A stretch of 64,000 nucleotides of DNA. Origin: 62-47 sp051954235. Lineage in GTDB: Bacteria; Pseudomonadota; Alphaproteobacteria; Rhizobiales; Xanthobacteraceae. Of this stretch, positions 33,393-43,098 are shown one piece after another; within the stretch, counting starts at the first letter, position 1, and each line of letters opens with the position of its first letter. The stretch covers positions 90,926 to 154,925 of the forward strand of contig JBQCHY010000005.1 of NCBI GenBank assembly GCA_051954235.1, read 5' to 3'. The position numbers were made by a program, and so were the translations under genes. The notes beneath the pieces are model-generated. The model was not told the origin of the DNA. It searched no databases and saw only the letters and a program-made list of their open reading frames with translations.

Positions 33393-34783
33393 CGGCACTG
33401 CACGACCTAAGCGCCGTCGAACTGCTGGCCGGTTATCACGGCAAGCAGTTCTCGCCGAGCGACGTGCTTGAAGACGTCTTCGCGCACGTCGCCCAGTGGG
33501 AGCCGCATATCCACGCGCTCTATGCGTTCGATCCGGACGGCGCGCGCGTGGTGGCCAAAGCCTCGACCGAGCGCTGGCGCAAGGGCGAGCCGATCGGCTC
33601 GCTCGACGGCGTGCCGATCACCATCAAGGAGAACATCGCCACCAAGGGCGTGCCGGTGCCCCTCGGCGCGGCGACCACGACGCTCGTGCCCGCGCCCGTC
33701 GATGCGCCGCAGGCCGCGCGCGTGCGCGAAGCCGGCGCGGTGATCTTCTCCAAGACCACGATGCCGGATTACGGCATGTTGTCGTCGGGCCTTTCCAGCT
33801 TCCATCCCCTCACCCGCAATCCGTGGGACGTGCGGATGAACCCCGGCGGCTCCAGCGCCGGCGCGGGCGCGGCCGGCGGCGCGGGTTACGGCCCGCTGCA
33901 TCTCGGCACCGATATCGGCGGCTCGGTGCGGCTGCCCGCCTGCTGGTGCGGCATCGTCGCGCTGAAGCCGAGCCTCGGCCGCGTGCCGATCGATCCGCCC
34001 TATGTCGGCCGCGTCACCGGCCCGATGACCCGCACCGTGGATGACGCCGCGCTGTTGATGAGCGTTCTGTCACAGCCGGATTGGCGCGATGGCATGAGCT
34101 TGCCGCCCGCTGATATCGACTGGCCTTCGCTCGACGTCTCGCTCAAGGGCAAGCGCATCGGCCTATTGCTCGATCTCGGTTTCGGCGACAAGCTGGAAAA
34201 CGAGGTGCGCGCCACGGTGACCGCCGCCGCTCGCGCCTTCGAATCCGCTGGCGCATCAGTGCGTGAAGTCTCCGGCGTCATCACCCGCGAGACCCTCGAT
34301 GGGCTCGACGCCTTCTGGCGCGCGCGCTCGTGGGACGACCTGTCGAAGATGCCGTCAGAGGTTCGCGCCAAGGCGCTGCCTTACATCTATCAATGGGCGG
34401 AAGGCGGCGCGAAACTTTCCGGCGTCGACGTGGTGCGCGGCTTCAACGCCACCATGGCGATCCGCGCCGCGGCGGCGCAACTGTTCGCCGATCTCGACTA
34501 CGTGATCTCGCCGGTGTCACCGGTGGTGAAATTCCGCGCCGAACTCGCGGCCCCGCGCAACGATCCGCAAAAGCCGTTCGAGCACATCATCTACACCGTG
34601 CCCTGGAACATGGCGGAAAATCCGGCAGCATCGATCAACGGCGGCTACGATGCCGACGGCTTCCCGATCGGCGTGCAGATCATCGGCCGCCGCTTCGACG
34701 ACCTTGGCGTGCTGCGGATGGCGAAGGCCTTCGAAACCCTGCGTGGCCCGCAAAAACCATGGCCGGTGCCGCCGGAAAACTGA
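33389..34783 (+). CDS. amidase (amidase signature family)
   Basis: A 464-residue serine hydrolase. The amidase signature is present, with the Lys of VPITIKENIA, the Ser of NPGGSSAGAGAA and the nucleophile Ser of GTDIGGSVRLPACW, giving the Ser-cisSer-Lys triad. It lacks the conserved features of GatA partners and no gatB/gatC lies nearby, so it is a catabolic or detoxifying amidase rather than a tRNA amidotransferase subunit. It is translationally coupled to the M20 hydrolase upstream. Confidence 0.92.
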   Translation: MTALHDLSAVELLAGYHGKQFSPSDVLEDVFAHVAQWEPHIHALYAFDPDGARVVAKASTERWRKGEPIGSLDGVPITIKENIATKGVPVPLGAATTTLVPAPVDAPQAARVREAGAVIFSKTTMPDYGMLSSGLSSFHPLTRNPWDVRMNPGGSSAGAGAAGGAGYGPLHLGTDIGGSVRLPACWCGIVALKPSLGRVPIDPPYVGRVTGPMTRTVDDAALLMSVLSQPDWRDGMSLPPADIDWPSLDVSLKGKRIGLLLDLGFGDKLENEVRATVTAAARAFESAGASVREVSGVITRETLDGLDAFWRARSWDDLSKMPSEVRAKALPYIYQWAEGGAKLSGVDVVRGFNATMAIRAAAAQLFADLDYVISPVSPVVKFRAELAAPRNDPQKPFEHIIYTVPWNMAENPAASINGGYDADGFPIGVQIIGRRFDDLGVLRMAKAFETLRGPQKPWPVPPEN

Positions 34784-34791
34784 GTTGGTCC

Positions 34792-34896
34792 CGTCATCCT
34801 GAGGTGGCGACGCGAAGCGGCGCCCTCGAAGGATGAACGGCCGAACATCGCAACATCATCCTTCGAGGCTCGCTGCGCTCGCACCTCAGGATGACG
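34792..34896. repeat. palindromic intergenic repeat, family C, copy 1
   Basis: Starts CGTCATCCTGAGGTGGCGAC and ends GCACCTCAGGATGACG, with an inner pair CTCGAAGGATGA / TCATCCTTCGAG. It lies between the amidase and crotonase genes. The other copy is inside the groESL operon (46139). Confidence 0.88.
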
Positions 34897-34934
34897 ACCA
34901 CCCGTTAGAGCAAAAATCCAACAGAGGACTTTCC

Positions 34935-35825
<891 letters not shown>

Positions 35826-35846
35826 GCACAACGCGACGTGTGTCTC

Positions 35847-35919
35847 CGTCATGGCCGGGCATAGCCATTCGAAGAACGGCGGCGCTTCGCTCGCCTATGT
35901 CCCGGCCATTCACGTCTTT
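35847..35919. repeat. palindromic intergenic repeat, family D, copy 1
   Basis: CCGTCATGGCCGGGCATAGC on the left and TGTCCCGGCCATTCACGTCT on the right, with the inner CTTCGCTCGCC segment. It is a degenerate long form of the family. Confidence 0.75.
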
Positions 35920-36008
35920 GGAACCTACGTCTTTCATCTTTGGAACGCGGCCCTAACGGAGAAGGCGATTTCGCACTTTTACTGCCTAGTCCGTCACGAT
36001 GCCTCAGT

Positions 36009-36051
36009 AAGACGTGGATGGCCGGAATAAATCCGGCCATGACGGGCTGAG
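36009..36051. repeat. palindromic intergenic repeat, family D, copy 2 (short form)
   Basis: AAGACGTGGATGGCCGGAAT - AAATCCGGCCATGACGGGCT: GGCCGGA / TCCGGCC stem. The same half-unit is seen at 45600, 54556 and 63000. Confidence 0.8.
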
Positions 36052-36218
36052 AGGTTTCCTCAATAACTCACTTCGTCGAGGGTGGAATGCAATTCGACAT
36101 ATGCTTGCGTTCAAGCACCAGTCGACTGCCGACGCCACCTTCGCCGTCGATTAACTACCTTTTCCTGATTTGTCCGACGCTCGGTGACGCATACTGGCCG
36201 AAGGCATAGATTATCGAC

Positions 36219-37292
36219 ATGCCGAAGGATGATCACGCATCCGTGAATCGCGTCGAGGCGCTCGATCTCCTGCGCCTCGTCGCCGTGCTCGGCGTGGTTC
36301 TCTATCACTACGGCTTCAGAGGTCCGAACATCGGCGACCACGCATGGGCGGCGCTACCGTATCTGTCGCCGTTTGCGATGTACGGTTACCTCGGCGTGCC
36401 GGCGTTCTTCGTGATCAGCGGCTTCGTGATCGCCTACTCCGCGGAAGGCAGAACCGCCCGCGAATTCGCCATCGCCCGCTTCAGCCGCATCTACCCGACA
36501 TTCGTGCTTTGCATGACGATTACGGCAGCGGGAATCTTGATCTTCGGCGGTGAGCTTTTTCAAGTCTCGTTCGCGCGATGGGCGGCCAATTTGGTGATCG
36601 CATCGCCGGCGCTGGGTTTCTCCTACATGGACTCGGCCTATTGGTCGCTGGTGATCGAGGTAACGTTCTATGCCTGGGTCACCGTCTTCATCGTCACAGG
36701 CCTTTTTCCACGACGGCTCGATGCGCTGGTGCTCGCATGGCTGTTTCTATCGATGGCCAACGAATTGACGGCGGATTCCGGCATTCTTGAAAGGGTCTTT
36801 CTGACCGATAACGCTGGTTACTTCGCCACTGGCTTGATGCTCTATGAATTTCATCGCGGGCGGCGCGACCTGATGTGGTTCGGCATCTTCGGTCTGTCGG
36901 TGGGCATCGCGGTCTTTCACGCCATCCATTCGCTGGGATGGCTGCACGCGCACTCCGAGGTCGTCTTTCAGCCCTCGGTGGTGGCGACGATCTTCCTGAC
37001 ATCGGTGATCGCCATTTTCCTGGCGACGCGGCTGAATGTTTCACTGTTTCCGTCGAAGATCACCACCGCCATCGGCGCGTTGACCTATCCGTTCTATCTG
37101 CTGCATCAACAGCTCGGATATGCGATCTTGTCCCGTCTCCCATCGCAGTATCAATCCACGGCGACGGTCTGCCTGATAGTTCTGACGATCGCCGCGGCAT
37201 CATGGGCGATCTGCCGATATATCGAGACGCCGCTGCGAACGTCGACACGACACCTCTTGTCGAAAGCATTGCCGATCCGCGCGGCGGCTTGA
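36219..37292 (+). CDS. acyltransferase family 3 membrane protein (OafA/YrhL type)
   Basis: A 357-residue integral membrane acyltransferase with about ten hydrophobic helices. The family markers are the N-terminal RVEALDLLRLVAVLGVVLYH (conserved Arg and His), GVPAFFVISGFVIAYS, ARFSRIYPTF and SYMDSAYWSLVIEVTFY. Such enzymes O-acetylate surface glycans such as O-antigen or exopolysaccharide, or Nod factors. No glycan gene is adjacent, so its acceptor is unknown. Confidence 0.9.
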   Translation: MPKDDHASVNRVEALDLLRLVAVLGVVLYHYGFRGPNIGDHAWAALPYLSPFAMYGYLGVPAFFVISGFVIAYSAEGRTAREFAIARFSRIYPTFVLCMTITAAGILIFGGELFQVSFARWAANLVIASPALGFSYMDSAYWSLVIEVTFYAWVTVFIVTGLFPRRLDALVLAWLFLSMANELTADSGILERVFLTDNAGYFATGLMLYEFHRGRRDLMWFGIFGLSVGIAVFHAIHSLGWLHAHSEVVFQPSVVATIFLTSVIAIFLATRLNVSLFPSKITTAIGALTYPFYLLHQQLGYAILSRLPSQYQSTATVCLIVLTIAAASWAICRYIETPLRTSTRHLLSKALPIRAAA

Positions 37293-37301
37293 TCCCCGCG
37301 C

Positions 37302-38279
37302 CTACTCCATCGTCAACGCGACGCGGCCGATGGCTTTGCGGTCGATCAGAAGCCGCATCGCCTTGGCCACATCCTCGAACGGCAGGCGATGCGAGATGTT
37401 GGGGCGAATCTTGCCCGCCTCGGCCCACTCGAACAGCGCCTTCATGCGCGCCTTGCCGAGTTCGGGATCGCGCCGTACCGCCTCGCCGGCACGCACGCCG
37501 AGCACGCTTGCACCCTTGATCAACAGCAGGTTGGTCTTCGCAAGGCCGATGCCGCCGGTGAAGCCGATCACCATCATCCGCGCGCCCCAGGCGATGCAGC
37601 GCTGGCTCGCTTCAAAAATTTCGCCGCCGACCGGATCGAATACCGCATCGACGCCACGCCCGTCCGTCAGGCGCTTCACCGCATCCTGAAACGGCTCACG
37701 CTTGTACAGCACCAGGTGATCCGCGCCCCGCGCCTTCGCCACCGCGAGCTTCTTTTCGCTCGACGCTGCCGCGATGACCGTCGCGCCCAACAGCTTGCCG
37801 ATCTCCACCGCCGCGAGCCCGACGCCGCCGCCCGCGCCGTGCACCAGCAACGTCTCGCCCGGCTTGATCTGCCCGCGATCGATCAACGCGTGATAGGCGG
37901 TGCCGTGGGCGGCGAGGAAGGTCGCGCCCTCCGCGTAATCGAAGTTCGACGGCAACGGCGCGAGATGCTCCGGCGTCACCGCGACCCGCTCGGCAAATGC
38001 GCCGTTCCGCAATTTGACGATGACGCGCTCACCGACATTCACGTCACGAACGTCGCTGCCGACCTCGATCACATCGCCGGCAGCCTCCATGCCGGGAATG
38101 AACGGCAGATCGGGCTTGAACTGATATTCCCCCGCCACCATCAGCACGTCGGGAAAATTGAGCCCGGCGGCGCGGATGGCGACGCGGACCTTGCCCGGCG
38201 CGAGCGGCATCGAGCAGCGGGTTTCGACCCGCAACACTTCCGGCGCGCCGAGTTCACGACAGATGACCGCGCGCGACAT
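37302..38279 (-). CDS. NADPH:quinone oxidoreductase family protein (zinc-free MDR)
   Basis: A cytoplasmic medium-chain reductase, 325 aa. The nucleotide-binding motif GAGGGVGLAAVEIGKLLGA and the N-terminal GLNFPDVLMVAGEYQ match the quinone reductase branch; the zinc ligands of alcohol dehydrogenases are absent. It probably reduces quinones or activated alkenes with NADPH. The start overlaps the stop of the upstream isomerase gene by one base, so the two are coupled, with the glutathione transferase gene further upstream. Confidence 0.91.
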   Translation of the reverse strand: MSRAVICRELGAPEVLRVETRCSMPLAPGKVRVAIRAAGLNFPDVLMVAGEYQFKPDLPFIPGMEAAGDVIEVGSDVRDVNVGERVIVKLRNGAFAERVAVTPEHLAPLPSNFDYAEGATFLAAHGTAYHALIDRGQIKPGETLLVHGAGGGVGLAAVEIGKLLGATVIAAASSEKKLAVAKARGADHLVLYKREPFQDAVKRLTDGRGVDAVFDPVGGEIFEASQRCIAWGARMMVIGFTGGIGLAKTNLLLIKGASVLGVRAGEAVRRDPELGKARMKALFEWAEAGKIRPNISHRLPFEDVAKAMRLLIDRKAIGRVALTME

Positions 38280-38890
38280 CAGTTTTTGCCTGCTTTGCGG
38301 CGCAGGATCGCTTCGCGGATCAACGGCAGCCGGTCATTGCCGAAATACATGTCGGTCTTGTCGACATAGATGGTGGGCGAGCCGAAACCGCCGCGTGCGA
38401 TTACCTCGTCCGTGTTCACCTTCAACTGATCCTTCACCACCTGCTCGCCGATGCCGGCGAAGAATTTTTCCGGATCGATGCCGGTGGCCTTGCAGATGTC
38501 GCCGAGCACCGCATCTTGCGAGATGTCCTTGTCGTCGCCCCAATAGGCTTTGAACACGGCAGTTGCGAACGGCACCATCGCCTCATTGCCAAGCCAGATG
38601 CAGCCGCGCATCGCCTTGACGCTGTTCACCGGAAACACCGTCGGCGGCATCTTGATGGCGAGGCCGGCGGAGCGCGCCCAATCGCCAAGATCCTTCTTCA
38701 TGTAGCGCGCCTTCGGCACCACCGGCTTTTCGCGCGACGCATAGACGCTGGGATTGACGGTGTTGAACACGCCGCCGACGAGGATCGGCCGCCAGGCGAT
38801 CGGAACGTTCAGTTCCTTCGCGAGCGGCTGGATGTTGTGAAAGGCAAGATAGGTCCATGGACTGGAGCAATCGAAAAAGAACTCAATCAT
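38279..38890 (-). CDS. 2-hydroxychromene-2-carboxylate isomerase-like (DsbA/GST-kappa fold)
   Basis: A 203-residue thioredoxin-fold protein. The N-terminal IEFFFDCSSPWTYLAFHN has Ser in place of the DsbA CxxC, as in glutathione-dependent HCCA isomerases, and the C-terminal GGFGSPTIYVDKTDMYFGND is the family's cis-Pro region. HCCA isomerase acts in naphthalene-type degradation, but many relatives serve other glutathione-linked reactions. It lies between a GST gene and a quinone reductase gene in one probable operon. Confidence 0.9.
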   Translation of the reverse strand: MIEFFFDCSSPWTYLAFHNIQPLAKELNVPIAWRPILVGGVFNTVNPSVYASREKPVVPKARYMKKDLGDWARSAGLAIKMPPTVFPVNSVKAMRGCIWLGNEAMVPFATAVFKAYWGDDKDISQDAVLGDICKATGIDPEKFFAGIGEQVVKDQLKVNTDEVIARGGFGSPTIYVDKTDMYFGNDRLPLIREAILRRKAGKN

Positions 38891-38955
38891 TGGACCTCCG
38901 TCTCATTGCGCCGCGAAAGCGGCGCTGTCGATTGTTGTCTCGCCGCGACACGGGA

Positions 38956-39654
38956 CTATTGCTGCGGCGCCGGCGCGGCGCCCGTTCCGAACATGATCCG
39001 CCGCGCGTCCTCGCTGAACGGCTCCTTGACGAACTTGCCCACCGCGAGCCCGGCCTGCACCTGCGGCCGTGCCCGCACTTCCGCATACCAGCGCTTAACG
39101 TTGGGATAATCGTCGAGAGTGAAGCCTTGAGCTTTGTGTGTCATCGTCCAGGGAAAGCAAGCGATGTCGGCGATGGAATAGTCGCCGGCGACATAGGCGC
39201 CGGTCTTGCCGAGTTGGGTATCGAGCACGCCGTAAAGCCGCGCCGCCTCGCGCCGGTAGCGATCGATGGCATAGGGAATTTTCTCGGCCGCATAGAGCAG
39301 GAAATGCCCATGCTGGCCCAGCATCGGGCCGAGCCCGCTCATCTGCCACATCAGCCACTGGATCACGCGCGAGCGACCGCGCGTGTCGGAGGGCAGAAAC
39401 CGTCCGGTCTTTTCCGCGAGATAAATCAGGATCGCCCCGGTCTCGAACACGGAGATGTGTTCGCCGCCATCGGCCGGCGCACGGTCGACGATCGCCGGAA
39501 TCCGGTTGTTGGGGCTGATGGCGAGAAATTGCGGCTTGAACTGATCGCCGGCGCGGATATCGACCGGGATCACGTTGTAAGGAATGCCCAGTTCCTCGAG
39601 CATGATCGTGATCTTCCAGCCGTTCGGCGTCGGGGCGTAGTGCAGATCGATCAT
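38956..39654 (-). CDS. glutathione S-transferase (nu class, YfcG-like)
   Basis: A 232-residue cytoplasmic GST. The N-terminal thioredoxin-like domain starts MIDLHYAPTPNGWKITIMLE, where the Thr/Asn pair is typical of YfcG-like disulfide-bond reductases, and contains the SPNNRIPAIVD glutathione-binding turn. The C-terminal all-helix domain holds GDYSIADIACFPW. The start at 39654 is chosen from family alignment; a frame to 39684 is possible. It is the first gene of a three-gene set with the isomerase and quinone reductase, which suggests handling of electrophiles or aromatic compounds (inference). Confidence 0.9.
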   Translation of the reverse strand: MIDLHYAPTPNGWKITIMLEELGIPYNVIPVDIRAGDQFKPQFLAISPNNRIPAIVDRAPADGGEHISVFETGAILIYLAEKTGRFLPSDTRGRSRVIQWLMWQMSGLGPMLGQHGHFLLYAAEKIPYAIDRYRREAARLYGVLDTQLGKTGAYVAGDYSIADIACFPWTMTHKAQGFTLDDYPNVKRWYAEVRARPQVQAGLAVGKFVKEPFSEDARRIMFGTGAAPAPQQ

Positions 39655-39815
39655 GCGATGTCCGATGTGGGATGCGGGTCCCATCCTAACCCGCTCTCAG
39701 CACTTCGACCAACACCCCACGCAACATATGTACGCGGCGTCGTGGACATGGCACACCAGAGCCCGCGCAAACAACAAAAGATCCGATTGCGCCAATATTT
39801 TCCGGGAGACGAGAG

Positions 39816-40838
39816 ATGCTGTTTCCAGCCACCAATGCCGGCTCGTTGCCGAAGCCCGAATGGCTTGCCGAGCCCAACACGCTGTGGGCGCCGTGGAAAT
39901 CCCAAGGCGCCGAACTGGCGCGGGCGAAGCGCGACGCCACCGTGCTGGCGCTGAAGCTCCAGGAGGATGCCGGCCTGGACATCCTGACCGAAGGCGAGCA
40001 GTCGCGGCAGCATTTCGTCCACGGCTTCCTCGAAAACGTCGAGGGCATCGACTTCGCCAACAAGGTCGAGATGGGCATCCGCAACGATCGCTATAAGGCG
40101 ATGGTGCCGCAGGTGGTGGCGCCGCTGCGGCTCAAGGGCCGCGTTCATGCCGCCGAGGCGCAAGCGGCGCGGGCCCACACCCGCCGACGACTGAAATTCA
40201 CCCTGCCCGGCCCGATGACGCTGATCGATACCATCGCGGATCGCTACTACGGCGACCGGGTGAAGATGGCGTTCGCCTTCGCCGAACTGCTCAACGCGGA
40301 AGCCCGCGCGCTGCAAGCCGACGGCGTCGATCTGATCCAGTTCGATGAGCCGGCCTTCAACGTCTACATGACGGAGGTCAACGACTGGGGCATCAAGGCG
40401 CTGGAGCGCGCCGCGCAAGGCCTGACCTGCGCCACCGCCGTGCACATCTGCTACGGCTACGGCATCCAGGCCAATATCGACTGGAAGCATGGGTTAGGCG
40501 CCGAGTGGCGGCAGTACGAGCAGATTTTTCCGGCCATCGCCAAGAGCACAATCCAGCAGGCCGCGATCGAATGCGTCAATTCGCGGGTGCCGCTCGATCT
40601 GTTGAAGCTGCTCGACGGAAAAATGATCCAGGCCGGCGTCATCGATGTCGCCACCGACGCGGTGGAGACGGCGGAGGGCATCGTCAAGACTGTCGAAGCG
40701 GTGATGAGGTTTGTGCCGAAGGAGCGCATCGTGCTCACCACCAATTGCGGCATGGCCCCGATGCGCCGCGAGATCGCAGAGGCGAAATTGAACGCACTCG
40801 GCGCGGGCGCGAAGCTGGCAAGGGAGCGGCTGGGGTAA
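39816..40838 (+). CDS. short (core) MetE-like methyltransferase
   Basis: A 340-residue protein equal to the C-terminal catalytic barrel of cobalamin-independent methionine synthase; the whole N-terminal half of classical MetE (about 750 aa) is missing. The zinc ligands are kept: His and Cys in VHICYGYG, and Cys in TTNCGMAPM. FDEPAFNVY is the substrate-binding motif. Such core proteins either take methyl groups from a corrinoid protein or need a partner such as MesX (DUF1852) in place of methyl-folate binding. Neither partner is in this window. A ribosome binding site GGGAGACGAGAG precedes the ATG. Methionine synthesis is likely but the methyl donor is unknown. Confidence 0.87.
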   Translation: MLFPATNAGSLPKPEWLAEPNTLWAPWKSQGAELARAKRDATVLALKLQEDAGLDILTEGEQSRQHFVHGFLENVEGIDFANKVEMGIRNDRYKAMVPQVVAPLRLKGRVHAAEAQAARAHTRRRLKFTLPGPMTLIDTIADRYYGDRVKMAFAFAELLNAEARALQADGVDLIQFDEPAFNVYMTEVNDWGIKALERAAQGLTCATAVHICYGYGIQANIDWKHGLGAEWRQYEQIFPAIAKSTIQQAAIECVNSRVPLDLLKLLDGKMIQAGVIDVATDAVETAEGIVKTVEAVMRFVPKERIVLTTNCGMAPMRREIAEAKLNALGAGAKLARERLG

Positions 40839-40856
40839 CTCTCAACACAACCTCGG

Positions 40857-40982
40857 CGTCGTTCCCGCGCAGGCGAGGACCCAGACTCCACGGCAGTCGC
40901 GATGTGTAAAGCGCATCTTGCCCGCGCCTGTTCAAATAGCGAAGGCCAGGGGTATTGGGTCCCCGCCTGCGCGGGGACGACG
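40857..40982. repeat. long palindromic intergenic repeat, family B, copy 4 (reverse orientation)
   Basis: Outer arms CGTCGTTCCCGCGCAGGCGA and CGCCTGCGCGGGGACGACG. The inner GCCAGGGGTATTGGGTCC is the inverse of the inner segment of copies 2 and 3, so this copy is inserted the other way round. The TTTTGCG flank is not conserved here. It lies between convergent genes. Confidence 0.82.
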
Positions 40983-41030
40983 ACGATCATGTTGAGCGTC
41001 CTTCCCAAAAACAACGTTCCAACCAGATGC

Positions 41031-41657
41031 TCAGGATGACGTAGTCTTCGCACTTGGATGGAGCACCGGCCGATAACCCGCCCGCAAGGCGCGCAGCGTC
41101 GACGGCGGCGTGATCAGTTGCACCTCATCGGTCGACATATCAGCCGGCCGATAGCCATCGAACGACCAGCGCAGCGTCCTGCCCCCAGCAATCACAAACA
41201 CTTCGCCATCGGCACGAACCATCGTGCCATCCGGCAACCTCTCGACCGGCTCGCGCAACACATGCAGCCGTTTGGCGCTTCCCTCGAGACGTTGGCTATG
41301 CAGCACATCGTCCATCTCTCTCGCGCGCGGCTTGGGCACGGCGTTGCCTTCCGCCCACGCGGCGCGAAACCGGTTGGCGTCGTCGCGGCGGCAAAAGAAG
41401 CATGGGCGATGCCCCGCCGCCAATGCCGTCGCCTCATCGAGGAAGAACAGTTCTGTCCAGCTTTGCCGCGCCATCACTTCGCGCCGCCAGCCACGAAATT
41501 CACAGACGCAGGTGATCCACGCGCGGCTCGACCAGCGGCGCCTCAATAGCGTCTGCGTCGCCGGATTATGGATGATGCCGCGATTGCCGGTGAACAGGCC
41601 GCGCTGCGGCACGGCGACGATGTCGCCAAGCGGCGTGACGCGGTTTTGCAGGGGCAT
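41031..41657 (-). CDS. conserved protein of unknown function with an Ada-like CxxC motif
   Basis: A 208-residue cytoplasmic protein. I recall the type from related genomes but know no function. The only clear motif is FLDEATALAAGHRPCFFCRR, which resembles the phosphotriester/metal-binding segment of Ada-type repair proteins (ALAAGxRPCxxCRP) but with just one Cys pair. The N-terminal part is rich in Arg and Trp (RRRWSSRAWITC), as in nucleic-acid-binding proteins. Any role in nucleic acid binding is inference. It ends near the family B repeat and is transcribed away from gpt. Confidence 0.75.
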   Translation of the reverse strand: MPLQNRVTPLGDIVAVPQRGLFTGNRGIIHNPATQTLLRRRWSSRAWITCVCEFRGWRREVMARQSWTELFFLDEATALAAGHRPCFFCRRDDANRFRAAWAEGNAVPKPRAREMDDVLHSQRLEGSAKRLHVLREPVERLPDGTMVRADGEVFVIAGGRTLRWSFDGYRPADMSTDEVQLITPPSTLRALRAGYRPVLHPSAKTTSS

Positions 41658-41820
41658 CTCGGTATCCTTGTCCCGGACGCGATGCAGCGTCCTTCACGAT
41701 GCATCGCAGAGCCGGGACCGTTTCAAAAAGGATTCCCGCCGCAACGCCCCCGGATCAGCAACGCATCACGCCTACGGCGCGCTGCATTGCATCCGGGGCA
41801 CCAGGGCTACGCATTCGAAG

Positions 41821-42348
41821 TTACGCCGCGCCGTCGCGGATCGGCGGCTGGAATGAGAGGCCGGTGTCCCATGGAAAGAAAATCCAGGTGTCCTGCGAGA
41901 CTTCGGTGATGAACGTGTCCACCAGCGGCTTGCCCATTGGCTTGGCGTAGATCGCCGCGATATGCGCCTGCGGAAACATCTCGCGCACCACCTTCGCGGT
42001 GGTACCGGTATCGACCAGATCGTCGATCACCAGCAGCCCCTTGCCGCCCTCGCCGCATAGCCGCGAGATCTGTTCGGACACGCCCTTGAGCAGCTTGATG
42101 TCGCCTTTCGTGGTGTGGTCGTAGCTCGCCAGACAAATCGTATCGATGGTGCGCAAACCCAATTCGCGCGCCACGATGGCCGCCGGCACCAGCCCGCCGC
42201 GCGTCACCGCCGCCAGCGCCTGAAACGGTCCCGCGCCGTTGAGCCGCCACGCCAGCACCCGTGCGTCGCGGTGAAACTGATCCCACGACACTGGAAATGC
42301 CTTGTCGGCGCGCGCTTGCGCATCGCTGTTCGAAACCTGGCCGGCCAT
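41821..42348 (-). CDS. gpt: xanthine-guanine phosphoribosyltransferase
   Basis: A purine salvage enzyme that joins xanthine, guanine or hypoxanthine to PRPP. 175 aa. The PRPP-binding motif is LLVIDDLVDTGTTAKVV, and AVTRGGLVPAAIVARELG is the first conserved loop. The C-terminal TWIFFPWDTGLSFQPPI is typical of Gpt. It begins 12 bases after the CinA-N-like gene on the same strand, so the two likely form an operon. Confidence 0.95.
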   Translation of the reverse strand: MAGQVSNSDAQARADKAFPVSWDQFHRDARVLAWRLNGAGPFQALAAVTRGGLVPAAIVARELGLRTIDTICLASYDHTTKGDIKLLKGVSEQISRLCGEGGKGLLVIDDLVDTGTTAKVVREMFPQAHIAAIYAKPMGKPLVDTFITEVSQDTWIFFPWDTGLSFQPPIRDGAA

Positions 42349-42360
42349 AAGCGTCTTGCC

Positions 42361-43098
42361 TCAGAGCGTCGTCTTCAACCCCGCGAGCATCGCCTTCACC
42401 GCGTCCATCGCGGCCGTCAGCTTAACCTGATCGCGCGAGCGCACCACGAGATTGGTATTCGGCTTCTGATCTTCGTCGAGGAACGGATAGCTGCCGATGA
42501 TCGTATCGGGATGCGCATTGGCGACCTCGCGCAGCGGCCCGCCGATGTCACCCTCGCGTGCGTTGGCGCGCACCGAGTCCGACAGCATCCGCACGCCGGT
42601 CTTCAACTTCGGCGCGACGATATCCATCATCGCCTGCATGATCGACGGCACGCCCGCCATCACGATGACATTGCCGAGCATGAAGCCAGGCGCAAGGATG
42701 GTGGCGCTTTGAATCAAATCCGCGCCGTCGGGAATCCGCGCCATGCGCAGCCGCGCCTCGTTGAGGTCCTGCCCGGCAAAGCGCTCGCGAAACCGCGCCA
42801 CCACTTCAGGGTGATGATCGATGCCAACGCCGAACGCCTTCGCGACGCTGTCGGCGGTAATGTCGTCATGGGTCGGGCCGATGCCGCCGGTAGTGAAAAC
42901 ATAGCTGTAGCGCTTCCGCAGCGCATCGAGCGCCGCAATGATATCGGCCTCGTCGTCGGCGACCACCCGCACCTCTTTCAGGTCGATGCCGATATTGGTG
43001 AGGTATTCGGCGATGAAGCCGATGTTCTTGTCCTTGGTGCGCCCGGAGAGGATCTCGTCGCCGATCACCAGAATGCTTGCCGTCACCACGTCGCTCAT
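42361..43098 (-). CDS. CinA N-terminal-like molybdopterin-binding domain protein
   Basis: A 245-residue protein consisting of the MoCF/COG1058 domain found at the N-terminus of CinA. Motifs: ASILVIGDEILSGRTKDKN, FTTGGIGPTHDDITADSVAK and the C-terminal SYPFLDEDQ region. CinA N-domains have ADP-ribose pyrophosphatase activity in some bacteria; the C-terminal NMN deamidase domain of full CinA is absent. The ATG at 43098 has GAGGTGAGG upstream and is preferred over the longer open frame. It is upstream of gpt in a likely operon. Confidence 0.9.
   Translation of the reverse strand: MSDVVTASILVIGDEILSGRTKDKNIGFIAEYLTNIGIDLKEVRVVADDEADIIAALDALRKRYSYVFTTGGIGPTHDDITADSVAKAFGVGIDHHPEVVARFRERFAGQDLNEARLRMARIPDGADLIQSATILAPGFMLGNVIVMAGVPSIMQAMMDIVAPKLKTGVRMLSDSVRANAREGDIGGPLREVANAHPDTIIGSYPFLDEDQKPNTNLVVRSRDQVKLTAAMDAVKAMLAGLKTTL

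Larger units (their letters stand above)
35826..36218. other. 393-base intergenic region with two family D repeats
   Basis: It holds family D repeat copies at 35847-35919 and 36009-36051. The rest (36052-36218) is less GC-rich and probably carries the promoter of the acyltransferase gene. No gene is seen. Confidence 0.5.

Noticed and set aside
34833..34934. N-terminal extension of the crotonase
   Set aside because: It would translate part of the family C palindromic repeat; the conserved fold and ribosome binding site fit the ATG at 34935.
39685..39815. SAM-type riboswitch upstream of the core-MetE gene
   Set aside because: I looked for SAM-II or similar structure ahead of this methionine gene and found no matching conserved core.
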